Assembly: GCF_002269385.1 (NCBI RefSeq) | Contig: NZ_CP022957.1 | Span: 3,711,001-3,775,000 of the forward strand | Source of the DNA: Maribacter cobaltidurans | GTDB taxonomy: Bacteria > Bacteroidota > Bacteroidia > Flavobacteriales > Flavobacteriaceae | DNA: 64,000 nucleotides | Direction of reading: 5' to 3' | In this document: positions 35,405 to 43,037 of the stretch, piece by piece | Layout of the letters: every line of letters starts with the position of its first letter | How positions within the stretch are numbered: position 1 is the first letter of the stretch | Program-made: the position numbers and the translations under genes | Notes under the pieces: model-generated | What the model saw: the letters and a program-made list of their open reading frames with translations, nothing else | Told to the model about the DNA's origin: nothing | The model's database searches: none

Positions 35405-36814
35405 TTAAAGGGTAGTAGGGCATACATAATCCGAAACGGGAATACCAGCTTCGTTTATGGCCTTAAAACCTCCCTTAACATCAATGAGGTTATGAATTCC
35501 CCTGCTTTTCAAGATGGAAGCCGCAATCATGCTTCTGTAGCCCCCGGCACAATGCACAAAGAAGGTTTCCTTATTTGGAAACTCTGTTAAATGTTCGTTC
35601 AAATAATCCAAAGGTGTGTTTTTGGCTTCCAAAACATGCTCCGATAGATATTCACTATTCTTTCGAACATCGAATACGTTTACTTCCTCATTTTCCATGG
35701 CTGTTTTCAATTCATCCGCATCAACTTGACTTACGGTATCATATTCCATAGCAGCCTTTTTCCATGCTTCGAAACCACCTTCCAAATATCCAAGGGTATT
35801 ATCAAAACCGACTCGTGAAAGACGGGTTATGGCTTCTTCTTCCATGCCTTTTGGCGCCACCAACAATATGGGCTGCTGTACGTCGGCAATTAAGGCACCT
35901 ACCCACGGCGCAAAACTTCCATCAAGACCAATGAAAATAGACCTTGGAATATGCCCTTTTGCAAAATCGGCAGCATTCCTAACATCCAGAACGACAGCAC
36001 CTGTTTCGTTCGCTGCGGCTTCAAAGGCTTGTGGGGACAATGCCCGTGTTCCTCTTTCAAGTACTTGTGCTATATCTTCATATCCTTCCTTGTTCAATTG
36101 TACATTCAAAGGAAAATATTGGGGAGGGGGTAGCAAACCATCCGTTACTTCCTCGATAAATTCTTCCTTGGTCATATCGGCCCTTAGGGCATAATTCATT
36201 TTTTTTTGGTTGCCCAAGGTATCAACAGTTTCCTTCATCATATTTTTACCACAGGCAGAACCCGCACCATGGGCGGGGTACACTATAACATCATCAGAAA
36301 GTGGCATTATCTTTTCCCTTAGACTATCATAGAGATAACCTGCCAAATCCTTTTCGGTTAGTACTCCCATTTTTTGAGCCAAATCTGGTCTGCCCACATC
36401 ACCTAGAAACAAGGTGTCGCCACTGAATATGGCATGGTCTTTTCCGTCTTTGTCCTTTAAGAGGTAGGTAGTACTTTCCATAGTATGGCCTGGGGTATGT
36501 AGTACCTTTATCGTGACTTCGCCAAGTTTAAATTCCTGGTTATCCTCTGCAATGATGGCATCAAAGTTTGGGTTAGCGTTTGGACCAAAAACAATTGGGG
36601 CTCCTGTTTCCTTTGCCAATGTGACGTGACCGCTCACAAAATCGGCATGAAAATGTGTTTCAAAAATATATTTGATTTTTGCATTATCGGATTTCGCCCT
36701 ATCCATATAGGGTTGTACTTCCCTAAGTGGATCGATTATAGCTACCTCTCCCTTACTTTCAATGTAATATGCGCCTTGTGCCAGACAACCGGTATAAATT
36801 TGCTCAACTTTCAT
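35405..36814 (-). CDS. Metallo-beta-lactamase/rhodanese fusion, persulfide dioxygenase type (copy 1)
   Basis: A 469-residue cytoplasmic protein. The MBL domain (about 1-240) has THFHADFVSGH (His54, His56, Asp58), HTPGH (His110), SGDT (Asp133) and HGAGSACGK (Cys188), as in ETHE1 and CstB persulfide dioxygenases. Two rhodanese domains follow: a first (about 255-360) without the catalytic cysteine (ILLVAPKG), and a second with HCAGGYRS (Cys422). This three-domain layout matches CstB, which converts persulfides to thiosulfate. The sulfane sulfur made by the SQRs is the likely substrate. It has its own canonical operator. Confidence 0.92.
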   Translation of the reverse strand: MKVEQIYTGCLAQGAYYIESKGEVAIIDPLREVQPYMDRAKSDNAKIKYIFETHFHADFVSGHVTLAKETGAPIVFGPNANPNFDAIIAEDNQEFKLGEVTIKVLHTPGHTMESTTYLLKDKDGKDHAIFSGDTLFLGDVGRPDLAQKMGVLTEKDLAGYLYDSLREKIMPLSDDVIVYPAHGAGSACGKNMMKETVDTLGNQKKMNYALRADMTKEEFIEEVTDGLLPPPQYFPLNVQLNKEGYEDIAQVLERGTRALSPQAFEAAANETGAVVLDVRNAADFAKGHIPRSIFIGLDGSFAPWVGALIADVQQPILLVAPKGMEEEAITRLSRVGFDNTLGYLEGGFEAWKKAAMEYDTVSQVDADELKTAMENEEVNVFDVRKNSEYLSEHVLEAKNTPLDYLNEHLTEFPNKETFFVHCAGGYRSMIAASILKSRGIHNLIDVKGGFKAINEAGIPVSDYVCPTTL

Positions 36815-36837
36815 CGTTACACGTTTTAATATGAGTA

Positions 36838-36881
36838 CAAAACTACTAATTGTAATTTACTAAATGGGTAACAAAGGTTAC
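36838..36881 (-). promoter_or_regulatory. Crp/Fnr-type operator and promoter of MBL-rhodanese copy 1
   Basis: GTAACAAAGGTTAC at 36868-36881; exact -7 box TAGTTTTG at 36838-36845, 29.5 bp from the centre; predicted leader about 19 nt. Confidence 0.82.
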
Positions 36882-36895
36882 ATTGTATTTATAAC

Positions 36896-36926
36896 AAAAA
36901 AGCCCCTTAAACAAGGGGCTTTTTTG
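36896..36926 (-). terminator. Terminator after MBL-rhodanese copy 2
   Basis: A perfect stem AAAAAAGCCCCTT/AAGGGGCTTTTTT with a 4-nt loop. It stops transcripts from the gene ending at 36939 just before the operator of copy 1. Confidence 0.92.
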
Positions 36927-36938
36927 TACTTGTATATG

Positions 36939-38354
36939 TTATAACATGGTGGACGGACATACATATTCCGATTTTGGCAGGGATGTTTTGGATAGGTCTT
37001 CAAACCCACCTTTGACATCCGCAAAATCTTGCCATCCACGTTGTTTTAGTATGGAAGATGCTATCATACTTCTATATCCGCCGGCACAGTGCAATACAAA
37101 GGTGCTGTCTTTTGGAAATTCTGCCAAATGTTGATTTATTTCATTAAGCGGAATGTTAATGGCACCGATAAGATGCTCGGAATCGTACTCACTTTTTTTA
37201 CGAACATCGATGATCAAGGGTTTTTCATCATTCATAGCTTCCTCAAGGTCTTGGGCGGAAATGCGATTGGCGGTTTCAAACTCCTTACCGGAATCTTTCC
37301 AGGATTCAAAACCTCCTTTTAAAAACCCAACGGTATTGTCATAACCTACACGTGATAAACGGGTGATGGCCTCTTCTTCCTTTCCATCATAGGTCACCAA
37401 TAGAATTTCCTGTTTAATATCCGGTATCATTTCACCTACCCATTGGGCAAAACTTCCTTCTAGGCCTATATTAATACTGTTTGGGATAAAGCCCTTTGCA
37501 AAATCCTCTGCATTTCTGGTATCCAATACCAAAGCCCCAGTTTCATTGGCTACAGCCTCAAAAGCATCCGGCGAGTAGGGGGTAGTTGCCCTATCCATAA
37601 TATTGTCCAAACTTTCATACCCCTTTATATTCATTAAAACGTTCTTGGGGAAATATCCTGGGGGAGTAGTAAGCCCTGTAAGTAACTCCTTTATGAATTC
37701 TTCCTTGGTCATATCCGGCCTAAGCGCATAATTGACCTTCTTTTGATGCCCTAAGGTGTCCGTAGTTTCCTTGCTCATCATTTTACCACATGCAGATCCT
37801 GCACCATGGTTGGGGTAAACTATGAGGTCATCACTTAAGGGCATAATTTTATTACGGAGCGAATCATAAAGATGACCGGCCAATTTTTCTTCGGTCAATT
37901 CAGAAACTACGTGCTGTGCCAGATCCGGTCTTCCAACATCCCCGATAAACAAGGTGTCACCGGTAATGATACCATGCTCTTTGCCATGTTCATCAATTAG
38001 AAGGTAGGTGGTACTTTCCATGGTATGGCCCGGAGTATGAATAACTTTCACCTTATAATCCCCGACCTCAAATATTTGTCCGTCTTCGGCCGTGATAGCT
38101 TCGTAGGCAGGCTTGGCTCCAGGCCCAAAAACTATTTTGGATCCCGCTTTTTTCTTTAAATCTAGGTGTCCGCTTACGAAATCGGCATGAAAATGTGTTT
38201 CAAAAACATACTTAATTTGGGCGTTGTCCTTTTTGGCTCGGTCCAAATAAGGCTGTACTTCCCTTAAGGGGTCAAATACGGCGGCAACTCCTTTACTTTC
38301 AATGTAATATGCGGCATGTGCTAGGCATCCTGTATAAATCTGTTCAACTTTCAT
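36939..38354 (-). CDS. Metallo-beta-lactamase/rhodanese fusion, persulfide dioxygenase type (copy 2)
   Basis: A 471-residue paralogue of the gene at 35405-36814 with the same three domains: MBL with THFHADFVSGH, HTPGH (His110), TGDT (Asp133) and HGAGSACGK (Cys189); a cysteine-less first rhodanese (ILLVTYDG); and an active second rhodanese with HCAGGYRS (Cys423). The copies are close in sequence throughout but clearly diverged, so the duplication is not recent. Each has its own promoter, which suggests distinct timing or substrates (glutathione-like, coenzyme A or bacillithiol-type persulfides; not determined). Confidence 0.92.
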   Translation of the reverse strand: MKVEQIYTGCLAHAAYYIESKGVAAVFDPLREVQPYLDRAKKDNAQIKYVFETHFHADFVSGHLDLKKKAGSKIVFGPGAKPAYEAITAEDGQIFEVGDYKVKVIHTPGHTMESTTYLLIDEHGKEHGIITGDTLFIGDVGRPDLAQHVVSELTEEKLAGHLYDSLRNKIMPLSDDLIVYPNHGAGSACGKMMSKETTDTLGHQKKVNYALRPDMTKEEFIKELLTGLTTPPGYFPKNVLMNIKGYESLDNIMDRATTPYSPDAFEAVANETGALVLDTRNAEDFAKGFIPNSINIGLEGSFAQWVGEMIPDIKQEILLVTYDGKEEEAITRLSRVGYDNTVGFLKGGFESWKDSGKEFETANRISAQDLEEAMNDEKPLIIDVRKKSEYDSEHLIGAINIPLNEINQHLAEFPKDSTFVLHCAGGYRSMIASSILKQRGWQDFADVKGGFEDLSKTSLPKSEYVCPSTML

Positions 38355-38382
38355 GATGTGCTAATTTAAATGGTTTACTTTT

Positions 38383-38426
38383 TAAAAGTAAACATCCAAG
38401 AAGAATTATACAGTGACTTGTGTTAC
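38383..38426 (-). promoter_or_regulatory. Crp/Fnr-type operator and promoter of MBL-rhodanese copy 2
   Basis: GTGACTTGTGTTAC at 38413-38426 (left half GTGAC); -7 box TACTTTTA at 38383-38390, 29.5 bp from the centre; predicted leader about 24 nt. Confidence 0.7.
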
Positions 38427-38479
38427 ATAAGGATATAAAAACTTATCCAATAGCTCTAGCAAGGGCTTTTATCCATCTT

Positions 38480-39292
38480 TTAATGAGGTATGAAGAATTC
38501 CATGTAAAAAATGAATACTGCCATGACCAATATAAAATAACCAAAGCCCTTTTTCAATTTATTACCATCAATATAGTTGCTTATATAGCTTCCGATGAAT
38601 ATTCCCAAAAATGAAAGTCCTGTAAACACCAAAAGAAACTGCCAATTGATTTCCATGGTAATGGCATCCCCCAAAAAGAAGCCCATCAAGGATTTAATGG
38701 CAATGATAATAAGTGATGTGCCTACCGCAACCTTCATTTCCACATTGGCCAAAATGACCAAAGCAGGAATTATCAAAAATCCACCGCCAGCACCTATTAA
38801 ACCTGTGATAGCACCTACTAGAAGTCCTTCTGCAAGAATTAAGGGATAATTATATTTTACTTCTCTTTTTCCTTCTTTTAAAATTTCTTTTTTAGTCTTT
38901 AACATGGAATACGCTGCAGGAAACATCAGTATAGCAAAAAGACCGAACATTCCCATTCTACGGGTAAATTCAAAGGTTCCTATATGGAAAAGCACGTCCG
39001 GGAGGACTGGAACAAGATAGTGCCTTACCAAGGTAACTCCTATTATGGCCGGAATTCCAAATACAACTGCGGTTTTCCAATCGACGAAGCCCTTTAAGTG
39101 TTGTTTCCAACCCCCGACCAAAGCACTCGCACCAACAATGAACAGTGAGTAAGCAGTGGCCACTTTTTCATTAACTGAAAACAAATAGGCCAAAACAGGT
39201 ACGGCAAGAATAGATCCGCCACCGCCAATTAAGCCTAAGGATATTCCAATTATCAATGCACTTACATAACCTAGGATATGAAGAAATTCCAT
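38480..39292 (-). CDS. TauE/SafE-family sulfite or sulfur-compound exporter
   Basis: A 270-residue membrane protein with about seven or eight helices in two repeats, GISLGLIGGGGSILAVPVL and GAITGLIGAGGGFLIIPAL, the duplicated glycine-rich motif of TauE/SafE (DUF81). Members move sulfite, sulfoacetate or other sulfur anions. Next to persulfide dioxygenases that release sulfite or thiosulfate, export of the end product is the natural guess. It has its own operator. Confidence 0.9.
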   Translation of the reverse strand: MEFLHILGYVSALIIGISLGLIGGGGSILAVPVLAYLFSVNEKVATAYSLFIVGASALVGGWKQHLKGFVDWKTAVVFGIPAIIGVTLVRHYLVPVLPDVLFHIGTFEFTRRMGMFGLFAILMFPAAYSMLKTKKEILKEGKREVKYNYPLILAEGLLVGAITGLIGAGGGFLIIPALVILANVEMKVAVGTSLIIIAIKSLMGFFLGDAITMEINWQFLLVFTGLSFLGIFIGSYISNYIDGNKLKKGFGYFILVMAVFIFYMEFFIPH

Positions 39293-39313
39293 GAAATTTT
39301 ACATTTAATGGTG

Positions 39314-39357
39314 CGAAGCTAGTTCCCAGTGAGGGGTTATGCAGTAACATTGGTTAC
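39314..39357 (-). promoter_or_regulatory. Crp/Fnr-type operator and promoter of the TauE/SafE gene
   Basis: GTAACATTGGTTAC at 39344-39357; -7 box TAGCTTCG (one mismatch) at 39314-39321, 29.5 bp from the centre; predicted leader about 17 nt. The operator lies just past the stop of the crp gene (39364). Confidence 0.78.
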
Positions 39358-39363
39358 AAACGA

Positions 39364-39996
39364 TTACAAATCCAGTATTTTAATATAATTACGGTGCAAT
39401 TCAATGGAACCCATCTGTTCCAGTTTTTTGAGAAGTCTTGAAATTACAACCCTGGAACTGTGGAGTTCATAGGCTATTTCTTGATGGGTGTTATTAATGA
39501 TATTTCCTTTGTTGATTCTTGATTTTTCTTTCAAATAATTGACTAAACGAGCGTCCATTTTATCAAATGCAATACTATCCAAAGTATTTAAAAGTTCGTT
39601 CAATCGTTCATGGTAGCTATTGAAGACGAAATTGCGCCAAGATTTATATTTCGCGGTCCATTCTTCCATTTTTTGTATGGGGACCATAATAAGTTTACTA
39701 TCGGTTTCGGTAATGGCTCGGATTTCACTTTTTGAATCGCCCATGCAACAGGCCATGGTCATGGAGCAAGTATCTCCTTTTTCCAAGTAATAGAGTAACA
39801 ATTCGTCACCATCATTATCTTCTCTTAGAATCTTTATGGCTCCCGAAATCAAAAGGGGCATACCCTTAATGTAGTCGCCAATCTCAATGAGTTTATGACC
39901 TTCAGGAACATCTTTAAATGTGCCAACCTGAGCAATTTCATTAATGAGTTCTTTTTCAAAAATGCCACCATAACTTTCAGTAAGCTCCTGTATCAT
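39364..39996 (-). CDS. Crp/Fnr-family transcriptional regulator, likely master of the island
   Basis: A 210-residue protein with a cyclic-nucleotide-binding-like beta-roll (about 15-115), a dimerisation helix (about 118-145) and a winged helix-turn-helix (about 150-205). The beta-roll contains DTCSMTMACCMG (Cys77, Cys83, Cys84), candidate ligands for a haem or cluster, or a thiol/persulfide switch. The recognition helix HSSRVVISRLLKKLEQ keeps the Ser and Arg of FNR but has Val183 in place of the Glu that contacts the central G:C pair in FNR and CRP. This fits the GTAAC half-sites found around it. It is 8 nt downstream of DUF983 and probably autoregulated from 40411-40454. Confidence 0.93.
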   Translation of the reverse strand: MIQELTESYGGIFEKELINEIAQVGTFKDVPEGHKLIEIGDYIKGMPLLISGAIKILREDNDGDELLLYYLEKGDTCSMTMACCMGDSKSEIRAITETDSKLIMVPIQKMEEWTAKYKSWRNFVFNSYHERLNELLNTLDSIAFDKMDARLVNYLKEKSRINKGNIINNTHQEIAYELHSSRVVISRLLKKLEQMGSIELHRNYIKILDL

Positions 39997-40004
39997 TAGT
40001 AGTT

Positions 40005-40394
40005 TTATTTTACCTTTTCAGCGATTTCCTTATCATAACTAAAGAAGAAATTGGCCCATATCGATTTGGATACGGCAGCAATCCAAGGCATTGCCAATAC
40101 CAAAACAACCACTATTGAACCAAATACCTCTAATATACTTAAATCCAACCCAAAAATTAAAGTCAGAACAAAAACCGCTATTGCTACAGCAACGCCAACA
40201 CCATAAGACACGTACATGCTACCGTAATAGAAACTGGGCTCAATACTGTATTTGAGATTACATTTTGGGCAATGCTGCTTTACCTTGTTAAAGTTACTTA
40301 ATTTATAAGGGTGGGCTTCCAAGAATTCACCCTCGTGACATCTTGGACATTTTAAAAATAGAATACTGTACAATTTAGAACCTTTACCGAACAT
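40005..40394 (-). CDS. DUF983 membrane protein with zinc ribbon
   Basis: A 129-residue protein. The N-terminus has two CxxC knuckles (CPRCHEGEF and CPKCNLKYS) forming a zinc ribbon; two transmembrane segments follow (VAVAIAVFVLTLIF and VVLVLAMPWIAAV). This is the DUF983 pattern. Its function is not established. It heads a two-gene operon with the Crp/Fnr regulator (8-nt gap) behind a canonical operator. Confidence 0.88.
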   Translation of the reverse strand: MFGKGSKLYSILFLKCPRCHEGEFLEAHPYKLSNFNKVKQHCPKCNLKYSIEPSFYYGSMYVSYGVGVAVAIAVFVLTLIFGLDLSILEVFGSIVVVLVLAMPWIAAVSKSIWANFFFSYDKEIAEKVK

Positions 40395-40410
40395 TCATGG
40401 AATTTTAATG

Positions 40411-40454
40411 CAAAAATAAAATATCTAAATGGTTAAATGGGTAACATTGGTTAC
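40411..40454 (-). promoter_or_regulatory. Crp/Fnr-type operator and promoter of the DUF983-crp operon
   Basis: GTAACATTGGTTAC at 40441-40454; exact -7 box TATTTTTG at 40411-40418, 29.5 bp from the centre; predicted leader 12 nt. It makes the regulator gene a target of its own motif and is the right-hand limit of the set. Confidence 0.82.
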
Positions 40455-40544
40455 ATAGATTTTAGCAAATCACCAAAATTAGAATAGTTCCATTTTAATA
40501 CATCGCAGTAAGTTAACACTTTAATGTCCTCGATATTGAAACGA

Positions 40545-40901
40545 CTATTTCCTCAGAATTTTTTCCATCGATTTACCCTTGGCCAGTTCATCAATCAATT
40601 TGTCCAAATACCGAACTTTTTGCATGAGTTTGTCCTCAATTTCCTCTACACGATACCCACAAATGACTCCAGTAATCTTGGAAGCATTTGGATTAAATCT
40701 TGGGGCTTCCTCAAAAAAGCGTTCAAAATTGGTTTTATTTTTAAGGATTCTCTCCAAGGAATTTTTATCGTAGCCTGTTAGCCAGAAAATAATGGTATCT
40801 ACATCTTCCTTGGTTTTTCCTTTTTTCTCAGCTTTGGTAATATAGTGGGGATACACGCCTGCAAAGGACATAGTATAGATTCGATGTTTTGCTCCAGACA
40901 T
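40545..40901 (-). CDS. DUF2200 family protein
   Basis: A 118-residue soluble protein containing [20 protein letters not shown] and [17 protein letters not shown], the conserved core of DUF2200. It is mostly alpha-helical with a basic C-terminus. No function is established. It lies outside the operator-bearing island and has no clear operon partner. Confidence 0.85.
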   Translation of the reverse strand: MSGAKHRIYTMSFAGVYPHYITKAEKKGKTKEDVDTIIFWLTGYDKNSLERILKNKTNFERFFEEAPRFNPNASKITGVICGYRVEEIEDKLMQKVRYLDKLIDELAKGKSMEKILRK

Positions 40902-40934
40902 TTCAAAGTAGTATAAAAGGTACTTTCCTAAAAT

Positions 40935-41735
40935 TTATAACTCCCTTAACCAAATATTTCTAAAACTTATGGGCTCGCTGGGGTCTCCGTGGGCCTGAAG
41001 ACGAATAGGGGAAGCACCGTGCTTTCTGTAACTTGGTTGGCCTATCCAAGGGGTGATTCCTTTTAATTCGTAGTTGTTTTGTACCAAAACTCCATTGTGC
41101 AGTGCAGTTACGCTCGCAGGTGAAAGTAAACTGCCATCTCCCATGAATCTTGGTGCTTTCCAAATGATATCATAGGTTTGCCATTCGCCAGGTTTTTTAG
41201 CGGCATTGGCCAGCGGTATGGATTGTTTGTACATAGACCCCACTTGTCCGTTTACATAGGTTTCATTATTATAGTTGTCTAATATCTGTATTTCATAACC
41301 GTCCTCGAAGAGTCCACTTTCATCGAGACCCAGATAGGCCAAGAAAATTCCGCTATTTCCCCTGCTTTGCCCCTCGCCTGTAATATCTTCCGGTATGCGA
41401 TATTCCAAATGAAGTTGGTAGTCCATATATTTATCTTTCGTGGTCAGACCACCCGCTTTTTTGTTTACGGTTAGTATGCCATTGTCCACTTTCCAAGTCT
41501 GAGGATTGTTTGGCTTGTCGTACGTCCATTTTTCTAAATTATTTTCACCAAAAAGTATGATGGCATCAGAAGGTGCCTCCCTAGAAGAGTCTCCGGGAGT
41601 TACTTTTTGGGGAACAGGTTCATATACCTCTGTTTTTTTTGATTCCTTTGCGAGGGCTTCCCAATCAGGTTGTTGGGCAAACCCTAAAATGGATGTAAAA
41701 ATGGCTAAGAGAGTTAAAATCGGTTTAATTTTCAC
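40935..41735 (-). CDS. DUF1080 (3-keto-disaccharide hydrolase-like) secreted protein
   Basis: A 266-residue protein with a signal peptide (MKIKPILTLLAIFTSILGFAQ) and a concanavalin-like DUF1080 domain (about 55-265). It shows DYQLHLEYRIPEDITGEGQ, NSGIFLAYLG, YEIQILDNYNN and the C-terminal EPISFRNIWLREL. Some DUF1080 proteins cleave 3-keto-glycosides; others are only carbohydrate-binding. Likely periplasmic. The specific sugar is unknown. Confidence 0.88.
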   Translation of the reverse strand: MKIKPILTLLAIFTSILGFAQQPDWEALAKESKKTEVYEPVPQKVTPGDSSREAPSDAIILFGENNLEKWTYDKPNNPQTWKVDNGILTVNKKAGGLTTKDKYMDYQLHLEYRIPEDITGEGQSRGNSGIFLAYLGLDESGLFEDGYEIQILDNYNNETYVNGQVGSMYKQSIPLANAAKKPGEWQTYDIIWKAPRFMGDGSLLSPASVTALHNGVLVQNNYELKGITPWIGQPSYRKHGASPIRLQAHGDPSEPISFRNIWLREL

Positions 41736-41843
41736 GAAAATATATTTAAGGTGAATGAATGTAATGATTTTTTAAATTTACTACAATCTGGGATTCTTTT
41801 TTATCAACTAATCAAAAAATGACATATTTAAATTAGAAATCCA

Positions 41844-42533
41844 TTATGATTGGCCTTTCATGATTTGCTGATAATTGGTTTCTGATAGATACCCAAGATT
41901 GACTAATTGTCTGTAATCCTTAATTTCTATGGTGTTTCCACAATCAAGCAAGACAATTTTGTCAGCAATTCTAAAAACATTCTCAAAGTCGTGATCTGTA
42001 ATGATATAACCTTTCTTGGCCCTGTTTTTTGATAAATATTTCAATATATATTCCTTAGTAATTGGAGAAACTCCATTAAAAGGTTCATCCAGTAGAACAT
42101 ACCTCTTTTCAGAATTTAGGATAAGAAGTAGTTCCAATATTCTTTTTTCGCCACCGGATAATTCCTGAAATTGCTTTTGAAGCAGAGGAACTATATATTC
42201 GTTGTGAAAGAGAGCGTCGCTTTTTTCTTTAGGTAGAAAAAGTTGGATAATGGTCTTTATTTTGATATTGAGGGGCAGGAAATTTTCTTGGGGCAGATAA
42301 TTAATATGCTTTTTTAAATTTTTATTGCCACGGACGATATAACCTTCTATTTTAATAAATTTTTGGCTTGCGGATTCAACTCCAAATAGAATTTTTAACA
42401 ATGTGGATTTACCCGAGCCATTTTTACCTACAAGTGCTACAATCTCACCCTTTTTACACGAAAGATGTATGCTATTTAGAATTCTTTTTTTTCCATAGTA
42501 TTTAATAACGCTGTCTACGTGTAAATTTTTCAT
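41844..42533 (-). CDS. ABC transporter ATP-binding protein
   Basis: A 229-residue ATPase with Walker A GKNGSGKST (36-44), signature ELSGGEKR, Walker B YVLLDEP and switch His in ITDHDF, so it should be active. It resembles LptB and LivF-type ATPases in size. Its start overlaps by 4 bp the 83-residue membrane protein gene upstream, and no full permease is adjacent. It is somewhat more A+T-rich than neighbours. Transported substrate unknown. Confidence 0.9.
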   Translation of the reverse strand: MKNLHVDSVIKYYGKKRILNSIHLSCKKGEIVALVGKNGSGKSTLLKILFGVESASQKFIKIEGYIVRGNKNLKKHINYLPQENFLPLNIKIKTIIQLFLPKEKSDALFHNEYIVPLLQKQFQELSGGEKRILELLLILNSEKRYVLLDEPFNGVSPITKEYILKYLSKNRAKKGYIITDHDFENVFRIADKIVLLDCGNTIEIKDYRQLVNLGYLSETNYQQIMKGQS

Positions 42534-42781
42534 AAACAGCTAATTAGAATTAAATTGAGTGTAGCTATAAAAATTGTACTTCCCCAAAGACCTATCTTTG
42601 TGAATCCCAGATTGAAGTAATAATAGTACTCGTTTTTATACGAAATCTCATAAATGAACAAATGAAAAATGGGAAGAAATACTAAAAAACAGATACCTAC
42701 GGTAATGGGTTTCCCATTTGTTATGAAGCCAAGTACCAAAGCAAGTATATACGCAAAAGGGAGGATTCTTTTTTGGAACAA
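42530..42781 (-). CDS. Small membrane protein paired with the ABC ATPase
   Basis: An 83-residue hydrophobic protein with about three transmembrane stretches (PFAYILALVLGFITN, ITVGICFLVFLPIFHLFIY, TIFIATLNLILISCL). No family recognised. The 4-bp overlap with the ATPase gene implies translational coupling. It could be a minimal membrane partner, a truncated permease, or an unrelated small protein. A start further upstream was not found. Confidence 0.65.
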   Translation of the reverse strand: MFQKRILPFAYILALVLGFITNGKPITVGICFLVFLPIFHLFIYEISYKNEYYYYFNLGFTKIGLWGSTIFIATLNLILISCL

Positions 42782-43037
42782 TAATATGTTTTTGACAATT
42801 CTCAGGCTTTTTGAATTTTAAATTGGATATGAACGCTTTTTAATACGGAAACCTAAGATAAGGAATCAATATTTCACTGAATAATTGTCATAGGTGTATG
42901 GGTGTATAAATTGTCAATTCTGTAAAAATAGAATCCTTAACTGTGTATAGAATAAAAATCCAAAGTAAAGAGGCGCAAACCTCGTTAATTGACGATATAG
43001 TTTTTATCTTAGGTACAATAGTTAACAGTAAATTTAT

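Noticed and set aside
38420..38614. Forward 64-codon frame antisense to the TauE/SafE gene end
   Set aside because: It is mostly antisense to a well-supported gene and starts inside the operator at 38413-38426.
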